Positions 49,401 through 56,538 of a stretch of DNA of 64,000 nt are shown here, piece after piece; position 1 is the first letter of the stretch; every line of letters starts with the position of its first letter. Location: assembly GCF_910589745.1 (NCBI RefSeq), contig NZ_OU342399.1, forward strand, positions 434,001 to 498,000. Direction: 5' to 3'. Both the position numbers and the translations under genes were made by a program. Source of the DNA: Candidatus Arcticimaribacter forsetii. GTDB taxonomy: Bacteria; Bacteroidota; Bacteroidia; Flavobacteriales; Flavobacteriaceae. A model generated the notes under the pieces. That model worked only from the letters and a program-made list of their open reading frames with translations, did no database searches and was not told where the DNA came from.

Positions 49401-50353
49401 TTGTTGGACAATCTTCTTTAGGAAAATGGAGGTTAAAAATAGAAGATATTGGACCTTCTGACACAGGACAAATTGTTTTAATGAATTTGATTTTTTGTGT
49501 AAATGGAATTATTTTAGAAAACGACGATTCTGATTTAATTCCAAATGAATCAGATAATTGCCCTTTAATAACAAACCAAAATCAGCTTGATTCAGATTCA
49601 GACGGTCAAGGAGATTTATGTGATGTCGATACGTTTAATAATTTTACGATCTCAAAAACAGACGAAACCTGTATTTCAAGAAACAATGGAGGAATTCAAA
49701 TTAGTGCAATAGCCTCTGCAGATTACACAGTTCAAGTTACTGGGCCTAATGGTTTTGATAATAGCTATAGTTTTTCTTCCTATACCTTAAATATACCCAA
49801 TCTAGAAAGTGGTGATTATTTAATTTGTTTTGGTGTGGTTGGCGATTCTAGTTTCGAACGTTGTTACACTGCTTCTGTAGAACAGCCCGAACCTTTATTG
49901 GTTACTTCTTTAGTGAATGAAAGTGATAAAATCTTATCATTATCTTTAAACGGTTCTGAGGAATATACTGTTGTTTTAAACAATGAAATCAAAAGGGTTA
50001 GTAATGTTTCTCAATTGAATTTATCGCTGAAGTCTGGTTTCAATAAAGTTGAGGTTTCAACAGATTTAAGTTGTCAAGGCTCTTACCAAAAAGAAATTTA
50101 TATCGCTCCAAATTCAGTACTATTTCCAAATCCTGTCAAAGATGTAGCTTATCTTTTAATTGGAGGAACTTCAAAAAACATTCAATATATTATTTATGAC
50201 GTTCAAGGTAATGTTGTAAAGGATAAATCAATTAGACTAGAGTCTAATAATAGAAAACATCCTATTGATATCAGTACTCTAGTTAGTGGTAATTATTTTT
50301 TAACTGTAATCAGTGAACAAAAGCGGGAAACTATAAAATTTATAAAGCAATGA
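46478..50353 (+). CDS. Secreted reprolysin-like metalloprotease with P-domain and T9SS sorting domain
   Basis: A 1291-residue secreted protease. GTG at 46478 opens a signal peptide (MKYNYFFLILLFLYFSQSQAQ). A propeptide-like region follows. The catalytic zinc site is H349-E-x-x-H353-x-x-G-x-x-H359 with the Met-turn at M381, as in reprolysins (M12B). Then come a PKD/Ig-like domain (from about 425), further Ig/fn3-like modules, a proprotein convertase P-domain (about 863-1008), a thrombospondin type 3-like Asp-rich calcium segment (about 1022-1050) and a C-terminal type A sorting domain (FPNPVKDVAYLLIGG to the end). It should leave the cell through the type IX system (sprA, porG here). The following lipoprotein gene overlaps its stop. 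Confidence 0.93.
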   Translation: MKYNYFFLILLFLYFSQSQAQDLWSFKDKTIGTVVAFENSIQTIHLDEVGLQKITTFSKNSGGSIKAPNTISFPNETGTNEKFSLEEVSVLSADLAKKFPNIKTYVGTSLTRANVHVRWSSSPKGINAMISTPAGRFFIQPKRNSIAKEYIFYKRGGKLYDDFERLNCLIPPDSSFKNEVTESNKLNVVSPQAKINQTFRVYRIAISATGEFTQFFGDDDNSNGSNKEDAYVQVVSTINRINEVFEVDLGIRLELVSGPNLLYDDPETDPYGEDFNEEIQEVLTDIYGEANYDVGHLFDYGEANGSAGSVGNVCSNRNKGSAFSSHPFVDTSGVGEFLNDYFDIDFVAHEIGHQFGAYHTFSHQLESAGVNSEPGSGSTIMSYAGITGSDDLQNHSDPYFHYNSIKNIKDYLDRFSCQTTISLPNQAPTVNAGSDISIPKGTAYSLEARASDPDSDSLTYCWEQLNSGLVLRSNFGPTSEAGSNNRSFLPTTSPIRTVPSMSRVLAGKLTQVDPQTSDDWQTVSLVSRQLRWGITVRDRTETNSVSIGQTDQDFKTISVVENAGPFEIISQATNTIVWKTGANESIKWNVNNTDIAPINTQTVSIYLSLDGGLNFSTVLVSNTLNDGQYDFIVPESISSTNTRIKIVPDNGIYFAVNRQSFRIEERPYATPFQVVSKVLCDPTDVPFNFNLNYYQNYTSPVSYSLMNVPEGVDYSISPEASSLNQGEGIVSLSNLSVLDPGTYSITLVATSGDNVSLQDFILENKQSVLSRPAQLSPSIQDGLQSLKPNFSWELDENVDQYLIQISTVSDFSSTVVSTTIVTNTYIPQENLEGETVYYWRIKGFNFCGESSFSETQNFQTDIVFCDNISPTQLPIQLADAVANQSGVTYVDVYMANDHVISDLNVELSIQHTWLSDMILTLISPDGTEVVLARNIGGSSSNFVNTIFDQESSNLTEEGTAPFTGTFKPEEDLSVFVGQSSLGKWRLKIEDIGPSDTGQIVLMNLIFCVNGIILENDDSDLIPNESDNCPLITNQNQLDSDSDGQGDLCDVDTFNNFTISKTDETCISRNNGGIQISAIASADYTVQVTGPNGFDNSYSFSSYTLNIPNLESGDYLICFGVVGDSSFERCYTASVEQPEPLLVTSLVNESDKILSLSLNGSEEYTVVLNNEIKRVSNVSQLNLSLKSGFNKVEVSTDLSCQGSYQKEIYIAPNSVLFPNPVKDVAYLLIGGTSKNIQYIIYDVQGNVVKDKSIRLESNNRKHPIDISTLVSGNYFLTVISEQKRETIKFIKQ

Positions 50354-51033
50354 AAAATACTCTAAAAACAATAGTTCTTGGTTTATTAGCTTTGTGTTAT
50401 TGGTCGTGTTCAAAACCATCTATACCAGAACCAGATCCAGTCCTATTGATTTCACCTGAAAAAAATAACAGTTGTTTACCCCTGTTTTCAACAACGAGTC
50501 AAGGTGTGATTAGTTTTGAGTGGTTAGAGTCTTTAAACACAGATTCCTACGAAATACATGTTCGGAATTCGATTACAGGCGAAGAACAAAGTCGCTCAAT
50601 TGATTTAACAAGTGCAATCATAACAATAGATCGAGGAGCTCCTTATAGTTGGTGGGTTATTTCGGAATCTTTAGCGAGCCCCGTACGAACAAAAAGTGAA
50701 GTGTGGAGTTTTTATTTAGAGGCATTACAGCAAGAAAGTTATTTGCCATTTTCAGCTCAATTGGTTAGTCCACTTAACGGGGAAACTATTTCTTTATCTT
50801 CAAGTCAATATTCGTTGCAATGGAACGGATCAGATTTAGATGGTGACATCGACTATTACAGAGTTTATATAGGATCTTCAGAAACTCAATTAAATTTAGT
50901 GCAAGATAATTTATCAGCCACTAGTTATTCAGCATCTTTATCTTCGGGGCAGACCTATTATTGGAAAATAATTACTGTAGATGAAGCAGGAAATCAATCT
51001 GAGTCATCCATTTTTAACTTCACCACCTTTTAA
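50350..51033 (+). CDS. Fibronectin type III-like surface lipoprotein
   Basis: A 227-residue predicted lipoprotein: hydrophobic start (MKNTLKTIVLGLLALCYWSC) with the probable lipid-bearing Cys20, followed by SKPSIPEPDP. Two fibronectin type III-like repeats follow, about 33-120 and 135-227, the second with LQWNGSDLDGDIDYYRVYIG and SGQTYYWKIITVDEAGN. Function unknown. The ATGA overlap with the metalloprotease gene indicates co-translation, so it may anchor, inhibit or help that protease. It converges on pth, sharing a TTAA for both stops. Confidence 0.85.
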   Translation: MKNTLKTIVLGLLALCYWSCSKPSIPEPDPVLLISPEKNNSCLPLFSTTSQGVISFEWLESLNTDSYEIHVRNSITGEEQSRSIDLTSAIITIDRGAPYSWWVISESLASPVRTKSEVWSFYLEALQQESYLPFSAQLVSPLNGETISLSSSQYSLQWNGSDLDGDIDYYRVYIGSSETQLNLVQDNLSATSYSASLSSGQTYYWKIITVDEAGNQSESSIFNFTTF

Positions 51034-51650
51034 GTCCCGTTATATTGGTTCATTGCGGCTTGAATTCCTTGAGTTACAAAAGCTAAAATTTGTGCTTTGG
51101 TTTTTTCAATTCTTAATTTCATTTGGTCCAGTTCATGGTTAGTCCACTTGCCTAGTACAAAGTCTACTGTATTGTATCCTTTCTGATCACTTTGAATTCC
51201 AAAACGAATTCTGGGGTAATTAGGAGTGTTTAGTTGAGCCTGGATGTCTTTTAACCCATTGTGACCACCGTCACTTCCTTTTGGTTTCAATCGAATTGTT
51301 CCAAAAGGTAAGTTAAGATCATCTGTTATTATGAGGATGTTTTCTAAAGGAATATTTTCTTTAATTGCCCAATATCGAACTGCCTTTCCGCTGAGGTTCA
51401 TCAAGGTAGAGGGTTTTAGTAAAAGCATTGATTTCCCTTTAAATCGAGTTTTACAAATGGCGCCATAACGTGCATCTTCAAAAATCAACTCACGTTCTTC
51501 TGCAAAGCTATTTAACACTTTAAATCCGATGTTATGACGGGTGTTGTAGTAAGCTGCTCCAATGTTTCCTAATCCTACAATTAAAAATTTTTTCAAAGGG
51601 TCTTCTTTTGGTTTTTTACTTCTTGGAAAAAGTTTTTTTATACAATTCAT
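51030..51650 (-). CDS. pth: Peptidyl-tRNA hydrolase
   Basis: Recycles peptidyl-tRNA released from stalled ribosomes. The core begins at about residue 20 (KKFLIVGLGNIGAAYYNTRHNIGF) with catalytic His39. SDGGHNGLKDIQAQL and the RFGIQSD region follow. The basic 19-residue N-terminal extension occurs in other flavobacterial Pth proteins. It is downstream of rplY but separated from it by a terminator. Confidence 0.95.
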   Translation of the reverse strand: MNCIKKLFPRSKKPKEDPLKKFLIVGLGNIGAAYYNTRHNIGFKVLNSFAEERELIFEDARYGAICKTRFKGKSMLLLKPSTLMNLSGKAVRYWAIKENIPLENILIITDDLNLPFGTIRLKPKGSDGGHNGLKDIQAQLNTPNYPRIRFGIQSDQKGYNTVDFVLGKWTNHELDQMKLRIEKTKAQILAFVTQGIQAAMNQYNGT

Positions 51651-51672
51651 TTAATTAGTAAAGTATAAATAT

Positions 51673-51706
51673 AAAAAAAGCATCTGTTGCAAACCAACAG
51701 ATGCTT
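51673..51706 (-). terminator. Terminator of the prs-rplY operon
   Basis: An 11-bp perfect stem AGCATCTGTTG/CAACAGATGCT (51679-51689 with 51695-51705) has a 5-nt loop. On the minus strand it is followed by seven T. It is weaker as a terminator in the plus direction. Confidence 0.88.
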
Positions 51707-51728
51707 TTATAAAGATAGTAGTAGTTGC

Positions 51729-52349
51729 TTATTCAGCTGCTTCAGTAGCTTCTTCGCCACTATCTTCTACAGCATCCTCAACAGCCACATCTTTAATTGC
51801 TGCTCTAGAAGTTCTTACTTGACAGATTACAGTGTTGTCTGGGTGAACAAAACTATAATTATCAGATTTAATGTCTGCTGTGTATAGTTTTTGACCTAAT
51901 TGTAGTTCAGAAATATCTGCTACGATTGTATCTGGAAGGTTACTTGGAATAGCTTTAACACGAAGTTTACGCTTGTTTAGTACTAATCTTCCACCGCTAA
52001 TAAGTACTCCAGGAGCAGCACCTTGTATTTCTACAGGAATGTTCATAGAGATTTCTTTATCTGCACTAGCTTCATAAAAGTCAATGTGTAGAATTCGATC
52101 TGTTACTGGGTGAAATTGAATGTCTTGTAGAATTGCATTAATTGATGAATTGTCATCAAGTTTAATTACTACTGTGTGTGCGTTTGGAGTGTAAACGAGT
52201 TTGCTGAAATCTAGTTCTTTCGCTGCAAAGTGTACGGGATTTTTTTCACCGTATAAAACGCAGGGAACCATACCAGCATTACGTAAGGCTTTTGTCGCTT
52301 TCTTGCCTACGCTTTCTCTTTTTGATCCGTTAATTGTAATTGATTTCAT
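51729..52349 (-). CDS. rplY: 50S ribosomal protein L25 / general stress protein Ctc
   Basis: Binds 5S rRNA. The 206-residue long (Ctc) form has an N-terminal L25 domain (about 1-95, with [14 protein letters not shown]) and a C-terminal beta domain (about 96-180, with [22 protein letters not shown]), ending in a low-complexity acidic tail rich in E, A and D. It follows prs after 18 bp, the usual arrangement in Bacteroidota. Confidence 0.95.
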   Translation of the reverse strand: MKSITINGSKRESVGKKATKALRNAGMVPCVLYGEKNPVHFAAKELDFSKLVYTPNAHTVVIKLDDNSSINAILQDIQFHPVTDRILHIDFYEASADKEISMNIPVEIQGAAPGVLISGGRLVLNKRKLRVKAIPSNLPDTIVADISELQLGQKLYTADIKSDNYSFVHPDNTVICQVRTSRAAIKDVAVEDAVEDSGEEATEAAE

Positions 52350-52367
52350 TGGTATTTATTTATTGAA

Positions 52368-53324
52368 TTAAACTATAAATTTAGAACTAATTGATTTGTT
52401 TTCATGAACCTCACGCATAGTACTTGCAAAAAGGTCTGCAGAACTCAAAACTTTTATTTTGGGGCTTTGTTTTTTGGCAGGAATAGAATCGGTTACAATA
52501 AGTTCTTCTAATAAAGAATTCTCGATACGTTCATAAGCATTACCAGAAAGAAGTGCATGTGTACAAATTGCACGAACCGAAATGGCTCCTCGCTCAAGCA
52601 TAACTTCTGCAGCTTTAGTTAAAGTCCCTGCGGTGTCGACCATATCATCGACTAGGATTACATTTTTACCTTTTACATCCCCAATTAATTCCATGTGTGC
52701 AATAACATTTGCTTTTTCGCGCTGCTTGTAACAAATTACAACATCGCTTTGAAGGAATTTAGAATAGGCATAAGCTCTTTTAGAGCCACCCATATCTGGA
52801 GACGCAATGGTTAAGTTTTCTAGATTAAGAGACTTAACATAGGGTACGAATATTGTTGAAGCAAATAAATGATCTACTGGTTTTTCAAAAAACCCTTGGA
52901 TCTGATCTGCATGTAAATCCATAGTAATTATTCGAGTAGCTCCAGCAGCTTCAAGAAGGTTCGCTATGAGTTTTGCTCCAATCGGAACTCTAGGTTTATC
53001 CTTTCTGTCTTGTCTTGCCCATCCAAAATAGGGCATAACGGCAGTAATATGTCTTGCAGAAGCTCTTTTAGCTGCATCAATCATAAGGAGTAATTCCATA
53101 AGATTCTCTGAACTAGGATGCGTAGATCCTATCAAGAAAACTCTAGATCCACGAACAGACTCTTCGAATGAAGGTTGAAACTCTCCGTCGCTATAATGAG
53201 AAAAGGCCACTTTCCCCATAGGGATACCGAATTTCTTGGCGATTTCTTTTGCTAGAACTTCGCTCTGAGTACAACTGAAAATTTTTGCTTCTGTTTTCAT
53301 TTGGCCTAATTTATTGTTCGACAT
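52368..53324 (-). CDS. prs: Ribose-phosphate pyrophosphokinase
   Basis: Makes PRPP from ribose 5-phosphate and ATP for nucleotides, His and Trp. The 318 residues include YFGWARQDRKDKPRVPIGAK, the Mg-binding TRIITMDLHADQIQGFF and the PRPP loop VILVDDMVDTAGTLTKAAE. The ATG at 53324 was kept; an internal ATG nine codons on (MKTEAKIFSC) is possible. It is the first gene of the prs-rplY operon and is divergent from tRNA-Leu. Confidence 0.95.
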   Translation of the reverse strand: MSNNKLGQMKTEAKIFSCTQSEVLAKEIAKKFGIPMGKVAFSHYSDGEFQPSFEESVRGSRVFLIGSTHPSSENLMELLLMIDAAKRASARHITAVMPYFGWARQDRKDKPRVPIGAKLIANLLEAAGATRIITMDLHADQIQGFFEKPVDHLFASTIFVPYVKSLNLENLTIASPDMGGSKRAYAYSKFLQSDVVICYKQREKANVIAHMELIGDVKGKNVILVDDMVDTAGTLTKAAEVMLERGAISVRAICTHALLSGNAYERIENSLLEELIVTDSIPAKKQSPKIKVLSSADLFASTMREVHENKSISSKFIV

Positions 53325-53338
53325 TAATTTAGGGAATG

Positions 53339-53346
53339 CAAATTTA
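53339..53346 (-). promoter_or_regulatory. Predicted prs -7 box
   Basis: On the minus strand TAAATTTG matches TAnnTTTG 14 bp before the prs ATG. No clear TTG is seen at -33; instead two copies of a 13-mer lie upstream. Confidence 0.45.
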
Positions 53347-53349
53347 AAA

Positions 53350-53392
53350 ATTATTTTAGGTATAACGCTCTTTAATGCGATTATTTTAGGTA
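53350..53392. repeat. Two direct copies of ATTATTTTAGGTA, 30 bp apart
   Basis: The 13-mer occurs exactly at 53350-53362 and 53380-53392 between prs and tRNA-Leu. The spacing is close to three helical turns, and the copies lie directly upstream of the predicted prs -7 box, so a regulator site is possible. Confidence 0.5.
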
Positions 53393-53408
53393 GACAAAAA
53401 TAATTTTC

Positions 53409-53416
53409 TACTTTTG
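53409..53416 (+). promoter_or_regulatory. Predicted tRNA-Leu -7 box
   Basis: TACTTTTG matches TAnnTTTG 10 bp before the mature tRNA 5' end. The -33 box is not clear. Confidence 0.5.
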
Positions 53417-53426
53417 TCTCCCATTA

Positions 53427-53508
53427 GCCTCGATGGCGGAATTGGTAGACGCGTTGGATTCAAAATCCAATTCTCTCGGGAGTGTGGGTTCGATTCCCAC
53501 TCGAGGTA
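53427..53508 (+). tRNA. tRNA-Leu (anticodon CAA)
   Basis: An 82-nt class II tRNA. The acceptor arm GCCTCGA pairs with TCGAGGT (first pair G-U). The anticodon stem TTGGA/TCCAA encloses a 7-nt loop with CAA at 53461-53463. A short variable arm follows, then the T arm GTGGG-TTCGATT-CCCAC. The discriminator is A at 53508; CCA is not encoded. It lies at the left border of the alginate locus, and its own terminator follows. Confidence 0.96.
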
Positions 53509-53515
53509 CAAAATT

Positions 53516-53557
53516 AAAACCCATTTACTTAATAATTAAGTGATTGGGTTTTTTTGA
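53516..53557 (+). terminator. Terminator after tRNA-Leu
   Basis: Inverted repeat AAACCCA...TGGGTTT with an inner TACTTAAT/ATTAAGT pairing is followed by a T run. It isolates the tRNA from the alginate locus. Confidence 0.8.
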
Positions 53558-53685
53558 TATAAAACAATTCAAGTCATAAAACCACACACTTTCTTATACT
53601 ATAAGTAAATCAAGGTTCATAGTTTAAAAAAGTAGAATATAGTTTTTTAACAGTCTAATCGAAAAAAAGAATAAAATTCATTACT

Positions 53686-53710
53686 TTGGTAAACCAATTT
53701 GGTAATCCAA
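53686..53710. promoter_or_regulatory. Double inverted-repeat operator upstream of the PL17 gene
   Basis: TTGGTAAACCAA (53686-53697) and TTGGTAATCCAA (53699-53710) lie with starts 13 bp apart, ending 4 bp before the PL17 ATG. The same arrangement is found before susC. The first half is a perfect palindrome resembling the hexuronate-regulator (UxuR/ExuR) core TTGGTnnACCAA. A GntR/FadR-family gene ends the locus. Binding here would cover the transcript start or -7 region (TTACTTTG at 53681-53688). Confidence 0.7.
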
Positions 53711-53714
53711 TATT

Positions 53715-55955
53715 ATGAATCGATTTTTATCCCTTAAAACTACTGTTTTAATTTTCTTTATTTCTTTAGCTGCAGTGGCTCAGGATCACCCTAATTTAAT
53801 ATTAACACAATCGGGTGTTGAGCAAATTAGAGAAAACTTAGGAAAAGTTCCTTTTTTTGACGCCTATTTAGCTGAGGTTAAAGCCGAAGTTGATGCCGAA
53901 ATGAAAACAGGGATTGATGTTCCTACACCAAAGGATATGGCCGGTGGATATACCCACGTTCGTCACAAAAAAAACTTTCTAATCCTTCAAAAAGCTGGTG
54001 TTTTATATCAAATTTTAGAAGATGATGCTTATGCTGATTATGTGAAAGATGTTTTAATGGAATATGCCCGTATATACAAATCTTTACCCATTCATCCTCA
54101 GCCAAGATCATATGCTAGAGGTAAATTATTTTGGCAATGCTTAAATGATGCAAACTGGTTAGTTTATGTAAGTCAAGCATATGATTGTATTTATAATTCT
54201 TTATCTAGAAAAGAAAGAAAGCATTTAGAAAACGAATTATTTCGTCCATTTGCCGATTATATTTCAGTTGAAAACCCTCAATACTTTAACCGCATCCACA
54301 ACCATAGTACCTGGGGGAATGCCGCCGTTGGTATGATGGGATTGGTAATGGATGACGAAGAGTTAATTCAACGTGCGTTGTATGGACTAAAACAAGACGG
54401 AATCTCTGAAAACGCAAAAGACAACGATGGAGGATTTATAAAAGATAAAGAAGGAAAAGCCGGCTTTTTAGCAAATATAGAAGCACCTTTTTCTCCCGAA
54501 GGATACTATACAGAGGCACCTTATTATCAACGTTACGCGATGTATCCTTATTTATTATTTGCAGTTGGATTGAATAATGTTCGCCCCGAAGAAAAAATAT
54601 TTGAGTATAAAAATGGCGTGCTCCTGAAAGCAGTTAATACGTTATTAAACTTAACAGATTCTGACGGTGAGTTTTACCCCCTTAACGATGCTCAGAAAGG
54701 GATGTCTTATTTTTCTAGGGAGCTAGTTTCTGCAGTTGATATTGCCTATCATTATGGCGATCAAAATCCAGGATTACTTTCCATCGCTAGAAAACAAGGG
54801 AAACTAACATTAGATGATGCAGGATTTTCTGTTGCTAAAGCAATAGCAGACGGTAAATCAGAGCCTTTTACAAAACAATCCATGGAGCTTACTGATGGCC
54901 CAAATGGGGAGCAAGGAGGAATTACAATTCTTAGATCAGGCTCACAAGAAAACAAACTAAATTTAGTTGCAAAGTATACAGCTCACGGGAATAGCCATGG
55001 TCACTACGATAAGCTTTCATATTTGTTATATAATAAAGGAGAAGAGGTTTTACAAGATTATGGTCTTGCACGGTTTGTTAATATTGACCAGAAAAATGGA
55101 GGAGGTTATTTAAAGGAAAACACGAGTTGGGCAAAGCAAACTATAGCTCATAATACTTTAGTGGTGAATGAAACTTCTCATTTTAACGGTAAATATGCGA
55201 TTGGAAGTAAGTTTCATTCAGACAAATATTTCAGTTCACTCTCGTCTGAAGGAAGTCAAATAATTAGTGCAAAAGAAAATAATGCCTACCCAGGGGTTAA
55301 AATGCACAGAACTTTGGTTATGATAGAAGATGATCGTTTTGACAACCCTCTAGTTTTAGATGTATTTAAGGTACATTCAGAAAATAAAAATCAATATGAT
55401 TTACCACATCATTATTTTGGACAAATAATTTCTTCCAGCTTTCCACTTGAGGCTCAATCAACCCTTGCTCCCCTAGGATCGGCTCATGGTTATCAGCATT
55501 TGTGGTTGCAGTCCAAAGGGAAAAACGGAGCAGAAGTAAATCAGTTGAGTTGGTTTACTGGATCTGCTTTTAGAACATTAACAATGTTAAACACAGTAGC
55601 GGATGAATTCTTGTTCACCCAATTAGGAGCAAATGACCCGGAGTTTAATCTAAGATCAGATTCTTCCTTTATATTGAGGAGAAAAAATACAGACTCCACT
55701 TTATTTGTAAACGCAATTGAGGTTCATGGTAGCTATAGTCCAGTAACCGAAATAGCACTCAATTCAACCTCTTCTATCAAGGGGATTTCTAAAGTTATGG
55801 ATACTGATGATTATACAGTAGTTAAAATAGAACTTACAACTGGAAGTCCAATTGAGGTTTTCCTATCCAATCAAAATTCTAGTAACAATAAAGAACATAC
55901 ACTAACAGTAAACGGGAACCTAACTAAATGGACAGGTCCTTTTTTAATTAAATAA
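53715..55955 (+). CDS. PL17 family oligoalginate lyase
   Basis: An exolytic alginate lyase releasing unsaturated monouronate from alginate oligomers by beta-elimination. The 746 residues comprise a signal peptide (to about AVAQ, residue 22), an (alpha/alpha) toroid (about 30-370) and a C-terminal heparinase II/III-like beta-sandwich. Catalytic-region motifs are in place: IHNHSTW with N196 and H197, EGYYTEAPYYQRYAMYP in the toroid, and AHGNSHGHYDK (423-433) plus WAKQTIAHNTLV for the second domain. There is no sorting domain or lipobox, so it is probably periplasmic. First gene of the alginate locus, followed by the KdgF-like gene after 15 bp. Confidence 0.93.
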   Translation: MNRFLSLKTTVLIFFISLAAVAQDHPNLILTQSGVEQIRENLGKVPFFDAYLAEVKAEVDAEMKTGIDVPTPKDMAGGYTHVRHKKNFLILQKAGVLYQILEDDAYADYVKDVLMEYARIYKSLPIHPQPRSYARGKLFWQCLNDANWLVYVSQAYDCIYNSLSRKERKHLENELFRPFADYISVENPQYFNRIHNHSTWGNAAVGMMGLVMDDEELIQRALYGLKQDGISENAKDNDGGFIKDKEGKAGFLANIEAPFSPEGYYTEAPYYQRYAMYPYLLFAVGLNNVRPEEKIFEYKNGVLLKAVNTLLNLTDSDGEFYPLNDAQKGMSYFSRELVSAVDIAYHYGDQNPGLLSIARKQGKLTLDDAGFSVAKAIADGKSEPFTKQSMELTDGPNGEQGGITILRSGSQENKLNLVAKYTAHGNSHGHYDKLSYLLYNKGEEVLQDYGLARFVNIDQKNGGGYLKENTSWAKQTIAHNTLVVNETSHFNGKYAIGSKFHSDKYFSSLSSEGSQIISAKENNAYPGVKMHRTLVMIEDDRFDNPLVLDVFKVHSENKNQYDLPHHYFGQIISSSFPLEAQSTLAPLGSAHGYQHLWLQSKGKNGAEVNQLSWFTGSAFRTLTMLNTVADEFLFTQLGANDPEFNLRSDSSFILRRKNTDSTLFVNAIEVHGSYSPVTEIALNSTSSIKGISKVMDTDDYTVVKIELTTGSPIEVFLSNQNSSNNKEHTLTVNGNLTKWTGPFLIK

Positions 55956-55970
55956 ACTAAAATATTAACA

Positions 55971-56318
55971 ATGAAAAGTTTTGGAACAAGCAAAGAGTTT
56001 TTAATGACAGATGACATCGAATGGGAAACTGTTGGAGAAGGAGTTAAAAGAAAAATAATGGGTTATGATGATAAAATCATGTTGGTCCATGTTGATTTCG
56101 AAAAAGGAAGTATCGGACCAATGCATCAACATCCTCATTCTCAGGTTACTTATGTGGTGTCTGGGTCTTTTGATGTAACGATAGACGGTAAAACTCAAAC
56201 TTTAAAAGCTGGAGACAGTTTTTATATCCCAACAAATGCATTACATGGTGCAATTTGTACCTCTCCAGGGCAATTAATTGATGTTTTTAGTCCAATTCGT
56301 GAGGATTTCATGGAATAA
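55971..56318 (+). CDS. kdgF: Cupin protein, KdgF-like uronate-linearising enzyme
   Basis: KdgF opens the 4,5-unsaturated monouronate from alginate or pectin into its linear keto form. This 115-residue single-domain cupin has the metal site pattern H52-x-H54-x(3)-Q58 and H92, as in KdgF, and no signal peptide, so it is cytoplasmic. It starts 15 bp after the PL17 gene whose product it would handle, the best argument for KdgF rather than another small cupin. A terminator follows directly. Confidence 0.88.
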   Translation: MKSFGTSKEFLMTDDIEWETVGEGVKRKIMGYDDKIMLVHVDFEKGSIGPMHQHPHSQVTYVVSGSFDVTIDGKTQTLKAGDSFYIPTNALHGAICTSPGQLIDVFSPIREDFME

Positions 56319-56321
56319 TTA

Positions 56322-56352
56322 TTAAAAAAATAAGGATACCTTAATTTTTTTA
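56322..56352 (+). terminator. Terminator of the PL17-kdgF transcript
   Basis: TAAGG/CCTTA (56331-56335 with 56339-56343) is extended by A7/T7 pairing with one bulge and followed by a T run. It starts 4 bp after the kdgF stop. The GC content is low, so efficiency is uncertain. Confidence 0.6.
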
Positions 56353-56353
56353 A

Positions 56354-56361
56354 TATATTTG
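56354..56361 (+). promoter_or_regulatory. -7 box overlapping the susC-side operator
   Basis: TATATTTG matches TAnnTTTG and shares its last bases with the operator that starts at 56359, so a bound repressor would block it. No good -33 TTG is visible. Confidence 0.45.
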
Positions 56362-56383
56362 GTAAACCAGTTTGGTTTTCCAA
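56359..56383. promoter_or_regulatory. Double inverted-repeat operator upstream of susC
   Basis: TTGGTAAACCAG (56359-56370) and TTGGTTTTCCAA (56372-56383) have the same 13-bp register as the pair before the PL17 gene. Between the two loci the pattern TTTGGTAAACCA(A/G)TTTGGT is conserved while surrounding sequence is not, which argues for a bound protein, most likely the GntR/FadR-family regulator at 63118. Confidence 0.7.
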
Positions 56384-56401
56384 ATTGTCAAAACATTATG
56401 G

Positions 56402-56430
56402 AAAAGGATAGTTAACCCTATCCTTTTTTT
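56402..56430 (+). terminator. Second terminator hairpin, between operator and susC
   Basis: A 10-bp stem AAAAGGATAG/CTATCCTTTT (56402-56411 with 56418-56427) with a 6-nt loop is followed by TTT, the stem's own T tail adding to the run. It would end any transcript begun at the operator-proximal -7 box after about 60 nt. Confidence 0.75.
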
Positions 56431-56507
56431 AGATTACTTCATATAAAGATGGGAGTAATAAAGACACCGCCTAGATGGTAACCTAAAAACTTCTAATCAT
56501 TTGTTTT

Positions 56508-56538
56508 TTGCTACTGTTTTGTGCGATCGTTTCATTTG
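56508..56538 (+). promoter_or_regulatory. Alternative susC promoter candidate
   Basis: TTG (56508-56510) and TTCATTTG (56531-56538) are 20 bp apart, one mismatch from TAnnTTTG. It would lie after the second terminator and give a leader of about 45 nt. Confidence 0.25.

Noticed and set aside
53427-53508. tRNA-Leu as attachment site of an integrated element
   Set aside because: No integrase gene and no second copy of the tRNA 3' end were seen within the window, so no attachment site is annotated.
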